Source: Tipula vernalis
Taxonomy: Eukaryota > Arthropoda > Insecta > Diptera > Tipulidae
Assembly (NCBI GenBank): GCA_958295665.1
Contig: OY282560.1
Span: 185,923,561-185,987,560, forward strand
Direction of reading: 5' to 3'
DNA length: 64,000 bases
Positions within the stretch are counted from its first letter, which is position 1. Each line of letters starts with the position of its first letter. The notes under the pieces were generated by a model. That model was not told the DNA's origin. It saw only the letters and a program-made list of their open reading frames with translations, and ran no database searches. This document shows, piece after piece, positions 44,634 to 54,919 of the stretch. A program made the position numbers and the translations under genes.

Positions 44634-45743
44634 TAACTATATTAATGTAAAAGCGTCATCATTTCCCTCTAAAAATCAGTATGTATGATTTCGCTGAAGT
44701 GTAAACAACACATCTTTTTTATGCTCTAACCATGTCAACCTTTGTGCCAACAAAACACAATTTGCGGGAAGCGCTGCTTGTTTGTTTCAATTTGAAGAAA
44801 AATGCAGCTGATGGAAACATGCTCCATCAATAAAAACATGTGAGTACTGGTTCCAGCGTTTTAAAAGTGGCGATTTTGACACCAGCGCCAAAAATTGGAA
44901 GGAACACCAGTAAAGTTTGAAGACGCTGAGTTGGAGAGGCGTTATTGGACCTAGATTCATGCTAAACTTAAGAGGAGCTCGCTGAAACTTTCGGAGTGTC
45001 AAGCCAAGAGACGTCGAATGCCGCTTTTTCACGTGCGAACAACTGCTCCAAAGACAAAATCGGAAGGGTTTTTTGCATCGAATCGTGACGAGGACGAAAA
45101 GTAGATCTACTAAGACAACCCAAAGCGCAGAAAATTGTGGATTAAGCCTGGTCATACATCAACTTCAACAGCCAAACCGAATATTCATGGCAAGAAGCAT
45201 CTGTGCAACTGGTGGGATCAGTTCGGAGTGATCTACTATGAGCTACTCCAGCCTAATGAAAACATCACTGAAGAACGTTATCAACAACAATTGATGCAAT
45301 TAAGCAGAGCATTGAAGCTCAAACGACCGCAATATGCCAAAATACATGACAAAGTGATCGATCGTTCAACAAGACAACGGTCGGTCACTTGTTGCAAAAG
45401 TCGTTAAAGAAACTTTGAGGTGCTTCAATGGTATTTCCTACCTCACCCGCCGTATTCACCAGACATTGCTTCTTCCGACTATCACTTGTTCCGGTCGATG
45501 ACTCGTGGCCTGGCCGAGCAGCACTTCATTGCTTACAAAGAAGACAAAAATTGGGTCGATTCTTGGATCGTCTCAAAAGACGGGCAATTTTTTCGACGCG
45601 GAATCTGTATGCTGCCTGAAAGATGGGAAAATTCGTAGCTAACGACGGACAATACTTTGAATAAAATACATTGTACCAATTTCTCTGAATAAAGCTTCGA
45701 AGTTACAAAAAAAAAACCTCAAAACTTATTTGTACCCCCAATA

Positions 45744-47284
45744 TTAAAATGCTTATGATTGGAAAATCTAATTAATCCAATATGTAGTTTAAAAGTGCAA
45801 ATTTCCTATTTTCATCTCAACACAACGATGAATTCAATTATAAATTATATTACGGGGAAATAGAGATTGGATAAATTGATTAACCGAACTTGTCATACTT
45901 CACTCTACTATCGAAAGAGCTAAGCTCACTTGAGCTGACCTTCTTATCTTTATTATCTTTTAATCTTGCATAAAAATTTCTTGGAAAATTTATAGATACA
46001 TAAACTGATAATACACATTTCAAACGGAATTTTGTACAGAAATAATTAGAAGTCTATCAAACAAACTTGTATTTTTATGTGAACCACAGAAAATTATAAA
46101 AGTAACCCTTTGACGTTTTCAAGTGAACTTCTCCAGGGTCGAATATATTTTTTTGTAGGACTGTGATATCTCTATGCCTGCGCTATATTTACTGATGTAG
46201 ATAATTATTGTAATTCATGTAAATCGAGAATCCAAAATTAACGTTTTATATAGTGTACGACACAATAGTAACAACAACCTAATGACGGTATAGAGAACGA
46301 AATTATTTTTTGCCGCCTTTGCGGCGGCGACATTCGACCTAATGATTAGAAATGTAAAGGGTTAATTTAAAACTGACCTAAGCAAAGACAAAGCGAAAAA
46401 TTGGCTGAGAATTTCCTGGTTTGAATAACCGCTTTTTAATTGCAATTTAATGAACCGAATTCTGATTGAAATTTATATAAAGAAGTATTTGGACTAAAAC
46501 AAGTAAGCACCTTAAATATATTTTAAATACAATTTTCCGGGCAAAAGTTAGGACATAAAAATGTAAATCAAGTGTACGTTGCAGATCAAACAAAAGTAGC
46601 AAAAAACGAATTTTAAGAATTAGAAGTCATGTTAAAATTTAGAATTAAACTTCATTAAAACTTAATGTATAAAAAAAAAATCACCACTCAAATAATCACT
46701 CACATTAAAATGAATGCTTAAAATAATTGTTTGCATATTAATTATATCATATGCAAATTTGTTTCAATATAATTTACCGTATATCAGACGATTATTACAA
46801 TAAACAAAACAAACAAAATGTACTCATCGTAAAAATCCAAAATTCCAATCACACAAATAAATTAACTACCTATTCCCCGGAAATCAAAACTATTCAATTG
46901 TTATTATCTATTGTTAACAAACAAATAATCTAATAATGTTCAGATTAAATGTCTATCATAAATTTACTAAAAACATGTCGAACCTAATAATTAGTTAGAT
47001 AAGCAATATTTTGATTGGCTCCGATTACCAATTTCACGTTTTTAATTTGACAGTTCCAAATTAAAATATAACTAGAGAAATCAAAATGTGTCAATCAAAA
47101 AGTTACTGATAATGTTTAATCAAACACTTAACGGGAGCTAATTTATATATAATTTTAATGATATACTGACTAGTATCGTACGTACAAATGATAAAAAATA
47201 AAATTAAAATAAATGGAAATAATCAATTTGGCAAACAAATTTTTAGGTTCAAAAATTAATAATTACAACAACAATAAAATAATC
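45744..47284. other. No recognised gene; 3' side of the GT31 gene
   Basis: AT-rich DNA. A small GC hairpin (GCCGCCTTTGCGGCGGC, about 46313-46329) is conspicuous but isolated. Downstream exons or the 3' UTR of the GT31 gene (minus strand) could lie here, but I cannot identify an acceptor-plus-ORF with confidence. Confidence 0.4.
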
Positions 47285-48382
47285 TTACCTTTCACTATCC
47301 CCATACACAGCTTTGTATAAGCCCCGGATTTGGGATTCTTGTAAATTTGGCGATGTAAATAAGAATGGCGTCGTTGAACCATTCAGTTTACCACTAAGCA
47401 TTTTATTCATATCCCCTATATCTAAATAAAGCCTATCTGATGTTATTCTTGTGTTAATTTTTTTCGCTAGTGTCCCCGTTATGTGTACATCATCGATCCA
47501 AAAATATGGTGTCTGTTGTGCCTCGTTATACAACTGGAACGCTGTATCCGGTGAATAAATAATCGAGTAGCCAGCACAGTAATGTGGATAATATTTATTT
47601 GGATACTCTTTACCGCTGACACGCCATTTTGAACGATACGTTCGTTTTACACGTGACCCAATTACTTTAAAACAGTAAATAAATTTTTTCCGTGCAATAT
47701 TATTCTCAAGGAATTCATACAGGATTGGCATATTTACAAATACATCGTCGTCGGTTTTTAAAATATATTTTGCGCGCGGACAATTGTATGCAAACCATTT
47801 TAGTGCGGCAACATGTTTATAAGTCATATTACGATAGGCATCAATGAAATTACCCTGAACTAGATCACCATAAATTTTATTTTCATTCTCTAAGCTTGTT
47901 TGTAGTGCGGACGAATCGACGTCACCAATAAAAAATAGTAAACGTGCCCTCAAATCCTTATGGCCCCAAGTTTCACGTATTACATTGCGTTTGTTTAAAT
48001 TTAACGGGGCTGTATGTATTAAAATTAAAACAATTGGATCTAAATCTAAATCATGGCATGATTTTTGATTAATTAAAAATGTAAAATTAACTAAATCAAT
48101 TAGACGATGATAGTCATTTGACTCAAATGTTAGATCATTAAGTGATTGTTTACTATTTGTATTGTAGTGTGTTATGTGGCGATAATTCCTGTTTGCAATT
48201 TTTTGCGTTGAATTTGGTTGCTGCTGTTGTTGTGCGTAAACGACATTTAGCACTGGTGCAGTGGACGTTGATGATGTTGATAAATCATTTATTAATGTGG
48301 ACTCTTGCATTGCTAAACTCCATAATGAAAGGCATAACGTCAGCCCAATGAGAGCCCCAAACAAAGGACGACGCTCCCACAT
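47285..48382 (-). CDS. Beta-1,3-galactosyltransferase-like (GT31) type II membrane enzyme
   Basis: Probable Golgi enzyme adding a beta-1,3-linked sugar to glycans. The ATG at 48382 gives 365 residues (MWERRPLFGALIG). Residues ~7-25 form the signal-anchor; a Ser/Thr- and Gln-rich stem with a five-Gln run (51-55) follows. Catalytic-domain motifs: KRNVIRETWG (131-140), LLFFIG (148-153), E-K-YGDLVQGNFIDAYRN (167-185), ILKTDDDVFVN with the metal-binding DxD (207-217), HYCAGY (267-272) and IDDVHITG (296-303). N-glycosylation sequons include NST (57), NFT (99) and NMT (185). The exon opens at acceptor TATTTCAG (48416); a six-codon uORF (ATG GCG ...) precedes the start. The reading frame ends in GAAAG-GTAAGATT, where TAA overlaps a consensus splice donor, so a further coding exon may exist. 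Closest in type to the insect B3GALT/CG8668-like group; the exact acceptor sugar is unknown. Confidence 0.88.
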   Translation of the reverse strand: MWERRPLFGALIGLTLCLSLWSLAMQESTLINDLSTSSTSTAPVLNVVYAQQQQQPNSTQKIANRNYRHITHYNTNSKQSLNDLTFESNDYHRLIDLVNFTFLINQKSCHDLDLDPIVLILIHTAPLNLNKRNVIRETWGHKDLRARLLFFIGDVDSSALQTSLENENKIYGDLVQGNFIDAYRNMTYKHVAALKWFAYNCPRAKYILKTDDDVFVNMPILYEFLENNIARKKFIYCFKVIGSRVKRTYRSKWRVSGKEYPNKYYPHYCAGYSIIYSPDTAFQLYNEAQQTPYFWIDDVHITGTLAKKINTRITSDRLYLDIGDMNKMLSGKLNGSTTPFLFTSPNLQESQIRGLYKAVYGDSER

Positions 48383-48392
48383 ATCCAATTAA

Positions 48393-48416
48393 ATTATGTC
48401 TGATGTATCGCCATTC
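48393..48416 (-). promoter_or_regulatory. Splice acceptor and short uORF before the GT31 start
   Basis: The minus strand reads TATTTCAG followed by AATGGCGATACATCAGACAT AA. The AG acceptor is followed one base later by a seven-codon ORF (six sense codons and TAA) that ends 11 bases before the GT31 ATG. The uORF may lower translation. A non-coding first exon is implied upstream, beyond or within the tandem repeats. Confidence 0.55.
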
Positions 48417-48512
48417 TGAAATAGTAAATATTTAAAATATGAATTAGAGATATTATTATTTTATGATATTAAATCGTTTTATAGCATTCTGCATTATACG
48501 AAACTAATGGTA

Positions 48513-49200
48513 GCTTAATCGAATTAAAACCTTAGACTAAAATTAATTTGTAAATAACGGTGAGTAGTGAATATCCGATTTTCAAGATCTTCCTTATGAT
48601 CTTTACAGTTTGGTAACCAATTTGTATATAACCAGTCGACCAGGGAGGTTAGTTTCGAATGAACTTAATCGAATTAAAAACTTAAACTAAAACTAATTTG
48701 TAAATAACGGTGAGTAGTTATGAACTTTACAGTTCGGCAACCAATTTTTATATAATCGGTCGACCAGGGAGGTTAGTTTCGAATTAACTTAATCGAATTA
48801 AAAACTTAGACTAAAATTAATTTGTAAATAAAGGTGAGTACTGACTATCAGATTTTCAAGATCTTCCTTATGATCTTTACAGTTTTGCAACCAATTTATA
48901 TATAACTAGTCGACCAGGGAGGTTAGTTTCGAATGAACTTAATCGAATTAAAAACTTAAACTAAAACTAATTTGTAAATAACGGTGAGTAGTTATGAACT
49001 TTACAGTTCGGCAACCAATTTTTATATAATCGGTCGACCAGGGAGGTTAGTTTCGAATTAACTTAATCGAATTAAAAACTTAGACTAAAATTAATTTGTA
49101 AATAAAGGTGAGTACTGACTATCATATTTTCAAGATCTTCCTTATGATCTTTACAGTTTGGCAACCAATTTGTATATAATCGGTCGACCAGGGAGGTTCG
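48513..49200. repeat. Higher-order tandem repeat: A-B-A-B-A units of ~150 and 124 bp
   Basis: Units start at 48513, 48664, 48788, 48938 and 49062, each beginning CTTAATCGAATTAAAA and containing GTAAATAA-GGTGAGTA, CTTTACAGTT, AACCAATTT and GTCGACCAGGGAGGTT. Long units (151, 150 and ~139 bp) contain GATTTTCAAGATCTTCCTTA. Short units (124 bp) lack that ~27-base piece. Alternation gives a 274-bp higher-order period with high identity between like units, so the dimer was duplicated after the monomers diverged. The array lies 97 bases upstream of the GT31 coding exon, probably within its 5' intron or promoter. Confidence 0.93.
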
Positions 49201-49666
49201 TTTTGTCTAATGTTTGAAGGAACAGTTTACATAGTGCTAAATATACTTACTGACATATTTACAGATAATGCCTAAAAACACTGAAATTAGGGTTTGATAT
49301 ACGGGGGTGAACCATTTTAAAAGAACCACTCAAATAACTCCCAGGGAAAGGCCTAAATAAAAAAAATTGTAGATAGAAAAGTTGCACAAATCATAATGGG
49401 TTAAGTATTCGTAAGTGTCAAATTCGGATTTTTCAGGAAAACGTGTTTAATATTAAGAGTCCTTCAAAATCGTATGAGTTTTTGAATTCTTGCTTTTATA
49501 AATGATTATTACAGTTGTTTGTAGATACCGGAATATTACAAAAATTGATATGATATGAGATCGAGTCTGGAGATTTCGAATTTGAGATAATATGTAAAAT
49601 GGAGGAATACGAAATTATGATTTGTGACCACAGAAATCATGACCTTCAATTTAAGCTTAAGGTCAA

Positions 49667-50065
49667 TGTTTTTTAAGGATAAAACACCAAACCAAGAAGT
49701 GGTAGAGTTCCGGTAGTAAAATTAAAACACAGTTTTCTTTATATAAAAACTAATCACCAAGTATTTATTTTATTTTATGGTCGATCGATTCGGACAACTT
49801 ATTATGACTGACTGTGTATTGTGCAATGTAAATTAATTATACCGGTACGCGAAATTGAGCAATATAATTATTGGGAGAGTAATATAATTATTGCGAGAGT
49901 ATTTTCATACAGGGTGATTAATTTGCCCATGTCCGGAAAAAGCAACCAAAAATATATATGAAAGAATCATATTTGTGACTGCATAAAAAACCGACAGGCC
50001 TCAAAATTGGATAAACAAGAATAACAAAATAATTTATAAATAATAAAACAGTTCAATATTCAACA
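49667..50065 (-). repeat. 3' LTR of the BEL element
   Basis: 399 bp; in element orientation it begins TGTTGAATATTGAAC and ends in ACA. It matches the LTR at 54379-54768 throughout, apart from substitutions and a few indels (for example an extra ATAATTATTGCGAGAG here). The LTR differences imply a fairly old insertion. Confidence 0.92.
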
Positions 50066-50094
50066 TGCTCCCGCCTAGAACTGTCCGTGGCAGT

Positions 50095-51400
50095 TCAACC
50101 ATTGTGTTGACCATCCTTATCAATTGGCAAAACTGCTACTCCCGAGATTGATCTATCAAAAGTATTGGCCGATGTGCGAATCGTCAGCTTTCTTACATTA
50201 CCTTCTTTGTCTGGCTTAGTTGCGATAACTCGTCCCAAGGACCATTTTAACGGAGGTAAGTTGTCATCTCTCACCAAAACCATAGCACCAATTTCAATGT
50301 TTTCGTTTTTTGCCATCCACTTTGTTCGAGGCTGTAAAGTTGCTAGGTATTCGGTGCGAAATCTAGCCCAAAATTGCTGAACCATCCAATTGATTCGTTG
50401 AAACATTTTTACCCGGTTAATATTTTCTTCCACAATCGGCATTTCCGGCAAAGCAATTGGCGCTCCGCCATATAAAAAGTGGCATGGAGTCAAATGTTCC
50501 AAGTCATTCGGATCAGCCGATGGCGTGGTGATTGGACGAGAATTAATGATCGTTGCAGCTTGACGTGTGCAGCTCATCGACTGAAACTTCCATACTGCCA
50601 ATGATGTTTTTGATAAGGCGCTTCGTGATTTTATCGACGCCTCCCAAAGTCCGCCGAAATTTGGGGCTCTAGGTGGAATAAATGACCATAAGACGAACAA
50701 TTGATCATATGCCTTCCAAATTGCGTCTTTATTGTTAACCATCATCTGTTGGACTTCATCCAGTTGGTTGGCCGTGCCCTTGAAATTGGTTGCATTATCG
50801 GAAAATATTTTCTTTACCATGCTTCGATCGGCGATAAATCTCTTCAAGGATCGGATGAATGCCTCTGTGGACAAATCAATCACCAGCTCCAAATGAACCG
50901 CTTTTGTCACAAAACAAATAAAAAGAGCTACGTATCCTTTTTTCAGAGCCTTGCACCTAAGATGATGAGGCACGCTTAAAGGCCCCGCAAAATCAACACC
51001 ACTAACAGCAAATGGTCGAATGTTCCTGTAATCGAGTCTATCCTCGGGCAAATTTCCCATAATTTGTGATATGAATTTAGATCGCATTCGAAAACATACA
51101 GTGCACTTGTTAATAATACTTCTGATTTGAGCCAGTCCATTGATGGGCCAATACTTTGCTCGAATTGCGGTTAGTATGATGTGCGGTCCTGCGTGAAATG
51201 TCCTATGAAGATGAAAAAATCGTATTAATAGCTTGGTAAATTCATGATTTCTGGGGAGAAGGATTTGGTGTTTGGAATTATAAGGAAGTTTGGCTTTTTT
51301 TAGTCGTCCACCCACTCTTATCAATCCATACTCATCAAGAAAAGGTGCCAAACATTTCAGTCGACTATTCTTAGCCACAGTACGATTGTTTGGTGCAACA
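50095..51400 (-). pseudogene. BEL integrase
   Basis: About 430 codons remain open, ending in DKDGQHNG. The N-terminal H-H-C-C zinc motif (HLHRTFHAG ... NKCTVC) is followed by the catalytic core: SGVDFAGPL, IFSDNATNFKG, and the Glu block RAPNFGGLWEASIKS. The C-terminal GAMVLVRDDNLPPLKWSLGR domain is typical of BEL/Pao. This is the best-kept pol domain of the element. Upstream the frame runs into the RT region through a deletion junction near 51375-51400. Confidence 0.9.
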
Positions 51401-51953
51401 TTTCTCGCTGCTTCGAAATCGAGTTCGATCCAATCATCACATCATCGACATAAAAATTATGTCGAAGTATTTGAGCTCCAATTGGATATTTAATATGCTC
51501 GTCAGCTGCTAATCGATGCAACGTCTTTACAGCAATGTATGACCCAGATGCCGTACCATAGGCCACGGTACGAAGACGGAGTGTCTTGATTGGTTCATCC
51601 TTATTGTTGCGCCACAAAATGAATTGATAGTTACTATTCGGCACATCCACACCAATTTGGCGGTACATTTTCTGAATGTCACCAGTCACGACAAACTCGA
51701 ACAGTCTGAACCTCAACAAAATAATGAACAAGTCATCTTGCAGTTTTGGCCCAGAATGAAGAATATCGTTCAATGCAACGCCAGAAGACGTCTTACAAGA
51801 TGCGTCGAAGACCACTCGCAATTTCGTGGTAGAGCTCGATAACTTCATTACACAATGATGAGGTAAGAAACAATGCGGGGTTGACGGGTTAAACTCATGA
51901 ACGACTTCCAAATGGTTCAGTTGCTGGTATTCGTTGATAAAGGATGAATACAT
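51357..51953 (-). pseudogene. BEL reverse transcriptase
   Basis: Palm motifs are present: KLRVVFDASCKTSSG, LNDILHSGPKLQDDL, VTGDIQKMYRQI (first catalytic Asp), QFILWR, TVAYGTASGSYIA and FYVDDVMIGS (catalytic DD). After REMLHQTIVL the thumb and all of RNase H are missing and the sequence passes directly into the integrase in another frame. The 5' side continues from the protease ORF by a frameshift near 51940. Confidence 0.88.
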
Positions 51954-52528
51954 TTCCTTCCATCTACTTCCAAAAATCGCTGAACAAGTTCAACTAAACT
52001 TTCATCAGGCTCGGTTGACCAATATTTTTCGTTACTAGTCAATGCCGTTAAATTATGGCCATTATTCGACATCATGGGACCACCAATGACCCATCCCAGC
52101 TTGGTCTGCTGCATCGTCGGTAAATTTCCGCCCAAACGAATTTGACCAGGTAGCAGAAGATGCCAAAATAAGCCAGCACCTAACAACAAGTTAATCTTCT
52201 GAGGCTTAAAAAATTGAGGATCAGCCAAAAATGTGACTTCAGAGGGGATGTTAATGTTCGATAATGATATTGGATGAGCTGGATGACCGCCCGACATTTT
52301 TGGAAGTATCACTGCATCAATGTTGAATTTTATTGATACATCGAAATGAGGAGTCAGCGTGATATAACACGAAGCCTTTGATGTTGTAGCCGTTGTGCCA
52401 ATTCCACCTACAGTAATGTATGATTTTCGCTTCTTCACATTTAACGTTTGCACAAATCGATCAGATAGGAAATTTGTGGTGACACCACTATGTAACAGAG
52501 CACGGGCAGGAATAATCGATCCATTCAC
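51917..52528 (-). pseudogene. BEL aspartic protease and pol linker, active-site Asp lost
   Basis: The protease block reads ALLHSGVTTNFLSDRFV. In active family members the position before SG is Asp; here the codon is CAT (His; plus-strand bases 52490-52492). The following GGIGTTATTSKASCYITLTP and INLLLGAGLFWHLL blocks, then KLGWVIGGPM, are the usual BEL sequence between protease and RT. Without the Asp the polyprotein could not be self-processed. Confidence 0.85.
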
Positions 52529-52571
52529 ATCAAATACATTTACTATGGCTGTAGAAAGAAACGCTGGCTCA

Positions 52572-52811
52572 TCAACAAATGATTGTTAACAGTGCTTTGT
52601 GTTTCACTCCGGAAGGCAATGGAGGTTGAGTAACAGGTTGCTCAAAATGAATCAATGTGCGATGTCCCTTTTGGCATTTATCGCATTTCAAAACCTTGCA
52701 AAAACGGTAAGAATGTTTTGTTTTCAGACAGACAACGCATAAATGCAATCGTTTAACCTCGTGATATCGATCCACAGGCGCCATGGCGAGAAATTGTGGG
52801 GATAGCTGCAA
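52572..52811 (-). pseudogene. BEL gag zinc-knuckle region
   Basis: The translation has RYHEVKRLHLCVVCLKTKHS followed by FCKVLKCDKCQKGHRTLIH. This is the pair of CCHC-like knuckles that binds RNA at the end of BEL gag. It is separated from the upstream gag ORF by a frameshift and from the protease by another. Confidence 0.8.
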
Positions 52812-52955
52812 ATTGTGATCGGTAGATGCACATTTAGCACACGAATTCGAATTCGATGTCGTAAAGGCAGTATGCTCAGACTTAGGTGAATGGACATTTC
52901 GTGTTGCGGATACTTTTGGCTTACTAAATTGTTTTTTGTTATACTCAATCTTCTC

Positions 52956-53860
52956 TTAAGTTGTGGCACGTTTCTCTAAGAATGAACAAAAACCATCCCA
53001 TGTCGGGACCTCCTTATTAGTGGACTCTTCCCATCCCTCCACATTGTTAGCATCCAATTTCTTTAACATCAGACAAATCAAGAAATTTTCAGCCACTTCT
53101 TGCATGGACCCCATTGATTTTAATGCACGGTAATGTGCACTTACTTGATCGACCATTTCCCGAACACACTCTGAAGATCCTTTATTCACACTATTCATCT
53201 GAATTACCTCGTTGATGTGAGACTGTAAAATTAACGCCTTATTTTCATATCGAACACAAAAAGCCTTCCACGCACTTCGAAAATTCTCTTGTGATGCTTC
53301 CATCCTTGATAAGATTCGTGTTTCACGACCCACGAAACATGATTTCAAAAATCTGAAACGATCAACATCGTTTAAATCAGTCTCCTTTATAATCATTGTT
53401 GTGAACTCGTTCTTAAAATCTGTCCAATCGCTGTATGATCCGCTGAATTTTGGTGGCTCTAGCTTGGGAAGCTTAACATTCTTCGTAGAAACTACAATCG
53501 ATTGATTTTGAGAAGTGTTCATGTCTTGGATTGGTTTAGCAGCGACCGCCTTTTCATCAATCAATGTTAAAAGTTCGGCCTTTGTGTCAATGTACTTTTC
53601 CTCAAAACTAGAATATTTCGAAGTGAAGTCGTCATCATCTGACTCAACCTGTTCCGTTAATACCCCTCCTCGTTATTTAGAAACCTCGTGTAATGCGGTT
53701 CAAGTGGCTCTTATTGAACCTTAAGTTTGGAAAAGGTTGTCGGTTTTCCGTGAGCTGGTACCCAAATCGCTATATTATCGATGATATTCACACTTAAATC
53801 TTGTAGCTTGAGTAATCTCTTTCGCTTAGTAGTTCGTTTTACTTTAGTCTTGTCTGCCAT
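52956..53860 (-). pseudogene. BEL gag (broken)
   Basis: The ATG at 53860 opens with MADKTKVKRTTKRKRLLKLQ but meets a stop about 50 codons later (near 53702). A second segment (AAKPIQDMNTSQNQ onward) carries the family block LPKLEPPKFSGSYSDWTDFK, RFRFLKSC, WKAFCVRYENKALILQSHI and ends ATT at 52956. Stops and at least one frameshift prevent a continuous Gag. Confidence 0.85.
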
Positions 53861-54364
53861 TTCTGATAATTCTAACGCTCAATAACAACTGTCCAGTAAT
53901 GCCCACTAATTGATGGTGTCCTTGAACCACAAAAAAAAAACGTGTTCGAAAATTTAATTGCTAAACAATTACGGGATACTGTTGAAAACAGTTACTCTCT
54001 AGAATGTACTCGAGTGTTTAGATCGTATTCAAAATTTCAGTGAATTGACCACACAAAACACAATTCACCGGTGTACTTATTCGGACACATTGAGAACTTA
54101 TACGTATATTGGTAACCCCGCAAAAAATAAAAAGTTCTGAATCACAAAAACAAATTTAAGAAATATATTCTTCCAGTTGAAAATGACTGTGAATCAGCTG
54201 ATGAATAGCGATGAACGAACAATATAATATTTTTCACCGATATGTAATGCAATAAACCGTAACAGCAGCACACATGTACCAAAACTACTTTCTCGCCCTA
54301 ATCAAATAAAGAAAACTTTAACACTTATTACAAAAGAACTCCACGAAACTATTGAAACAACTAC

Positions 54365-54378
54365 GCTCTGCTACCAAA
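54365..54378 (-). promoter_or_regulatory. Primer-binding site matching initiator tRNA-Met
   Basis: Just inside the 5' LTR, separated by two bases, the element strand reads TGGTAGCAGAGC. The plus strand (GCTCTGCTACCA, 54365-54376) equals the last 12 bases of insect initiator tRNA-Met as I know it (acceptor strand CTCTGCT-A-CCA). This would prime minus-strand DNA synthesis. Confidence 0.8.
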
Positions 54379-54768
54379 TGTTGTTTAAGGATAAAACACC
54401 AAACCATGAAGTGGTAGAGTTCCGGTAGTAAAATTAAAACACAGTTTTCTTTATATAAAAACTAATCACCAAGTATTTATTTTATTTTATGGTCGATCGA
54501 TTCGGACAACTTATTATGACTAACTTATTGTGCAATGTAAATTAATTATACCGGTACGCGAAATTGAGCAATATAATTATTGGGAGAGTAATTTAAATAA
54601 TATCATACAGGGTGATTAATTTGCCCATGTCCGGAAAAAGCAACCAAAAATACCATATATATGAAACAATCATAATTGTGACTGCATAAAAAATCGACAG
54701 GCCTCAAAATTGGATAAACAAGAATAACAAAATAATTTATAAATAATAAAACAGTTCAATATTCAACT
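54379..54768 (-). repeat. 5' LTR of the BEL element
   Basis: 390 bp, the partner of 49667-50065. Differences include the first base of the element-strand terminus (AGTTGAAT here against TGTTGAAT) and several indels. It contains no unmistakable TATA/initiator, though TATAAAAAC and TATATAAAG-like words are present. Confidence 0.9.
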
Positions 54769-54919
54769 GTAAAATTTCAAGGTTATTTCAAGATCAAGTC
54801 GCTTCTTTTTTTTACGGAAACATCTATTTTAGACCATGGATTTTGTACAACTACACTTTTTTATTTAGGCCTTCCCCTTGGAGTTATTTAAGTGGTTCTT
54901 TTAAAATTCGTCACTCTTT

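Larger units (their letters stand above)
43284..45741 (+). mobile_element. Mariner (mellifera/cecropia type) interrupted by a second mariner
   Basis: TA borders at 43282-43283 and 45742-45743. The ends are TTGTGTGTACAAATAAGTTT TGAGG and, inverted, TTGGGGGTACAAATAAGTTT TGAGG. Without the inner element (43363-44635) it is about 1.19 kb. The plus-strand gene relic runs from ATG at 44734 (STFVPTKHNLREALLVCF) through AKPNIHGKKHLCNWWDQFGV, a QYAKIHDKV block, then HPPYSPDIASSDYHLFRSM, and stops at TAA 45664. Many frameshifts; inactive. The inner mariner sits in the 5' untranslated part, so the gene's decay may be older than the second insertion. Confidence 0.88.
49667..54768 (-). mobile_element. BEL/Pao LTR retrotransposon, nearly full length, defective
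   Basis: Minus-strand element with two LTRs (left/3' 49667-50065; right/5' 54379-54768), a primer-binding site next to the 5' LTR, a purine-rich AGGCGGGAG next to the 3' LTR, and gag, zinc-knuckle, protease, RT and integrase pieces in the BEL order. Flanks GTCAA (49662-49666) and GTAAA (54769-54773) look like a 5-bp target duplication with one change. Defects: gag stops and frameshift, protease Asp to His, and a deletion that removes the RNase H region and fuses RT to integrase. It is a dead element or one dependent on helpers. Confidence 0.92.
49301..54919. mobile_element. Inverted-repeat DNA element split by a BEL insertion
   Basis: The left arm (49301-49395: GGGGGTGAACCATTTTAAAA GAACCACTCAAATAACTCC, then GGCCTAAATAAAAAAAATTG) is matched in reverse complement by the right arm (54838-54919: TTATTTAGGCCTTCCCCTTG GAGTTATTTAAGTGGTTCTT TTAAAATTCGTCACTC). 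TATA lies at both outer borders. Taking out the BEL element leaves ~0.5 kb, without an obvious transposase, so it was probably non-autonomous. It predates the BEL insertion. Confidence 0.75.

Noticed and set aside
46313..46329. GC hairpin as a transcription terminator or small RNA
   Set aside because: Only a 6-bp stem, isolated, and eukaryotic context; no U-tract logic applies.
48383..48388. GT31 start two codons upstream of the chosen ATG
   Set aside because: The codon there is TTG, not ATG. The first in-frame ATG is at 48382.
50701..50979. Plus-strand ORF opposite the BEL integrase
   Set aside because: Shadow of the integrase frame on the minus strand.
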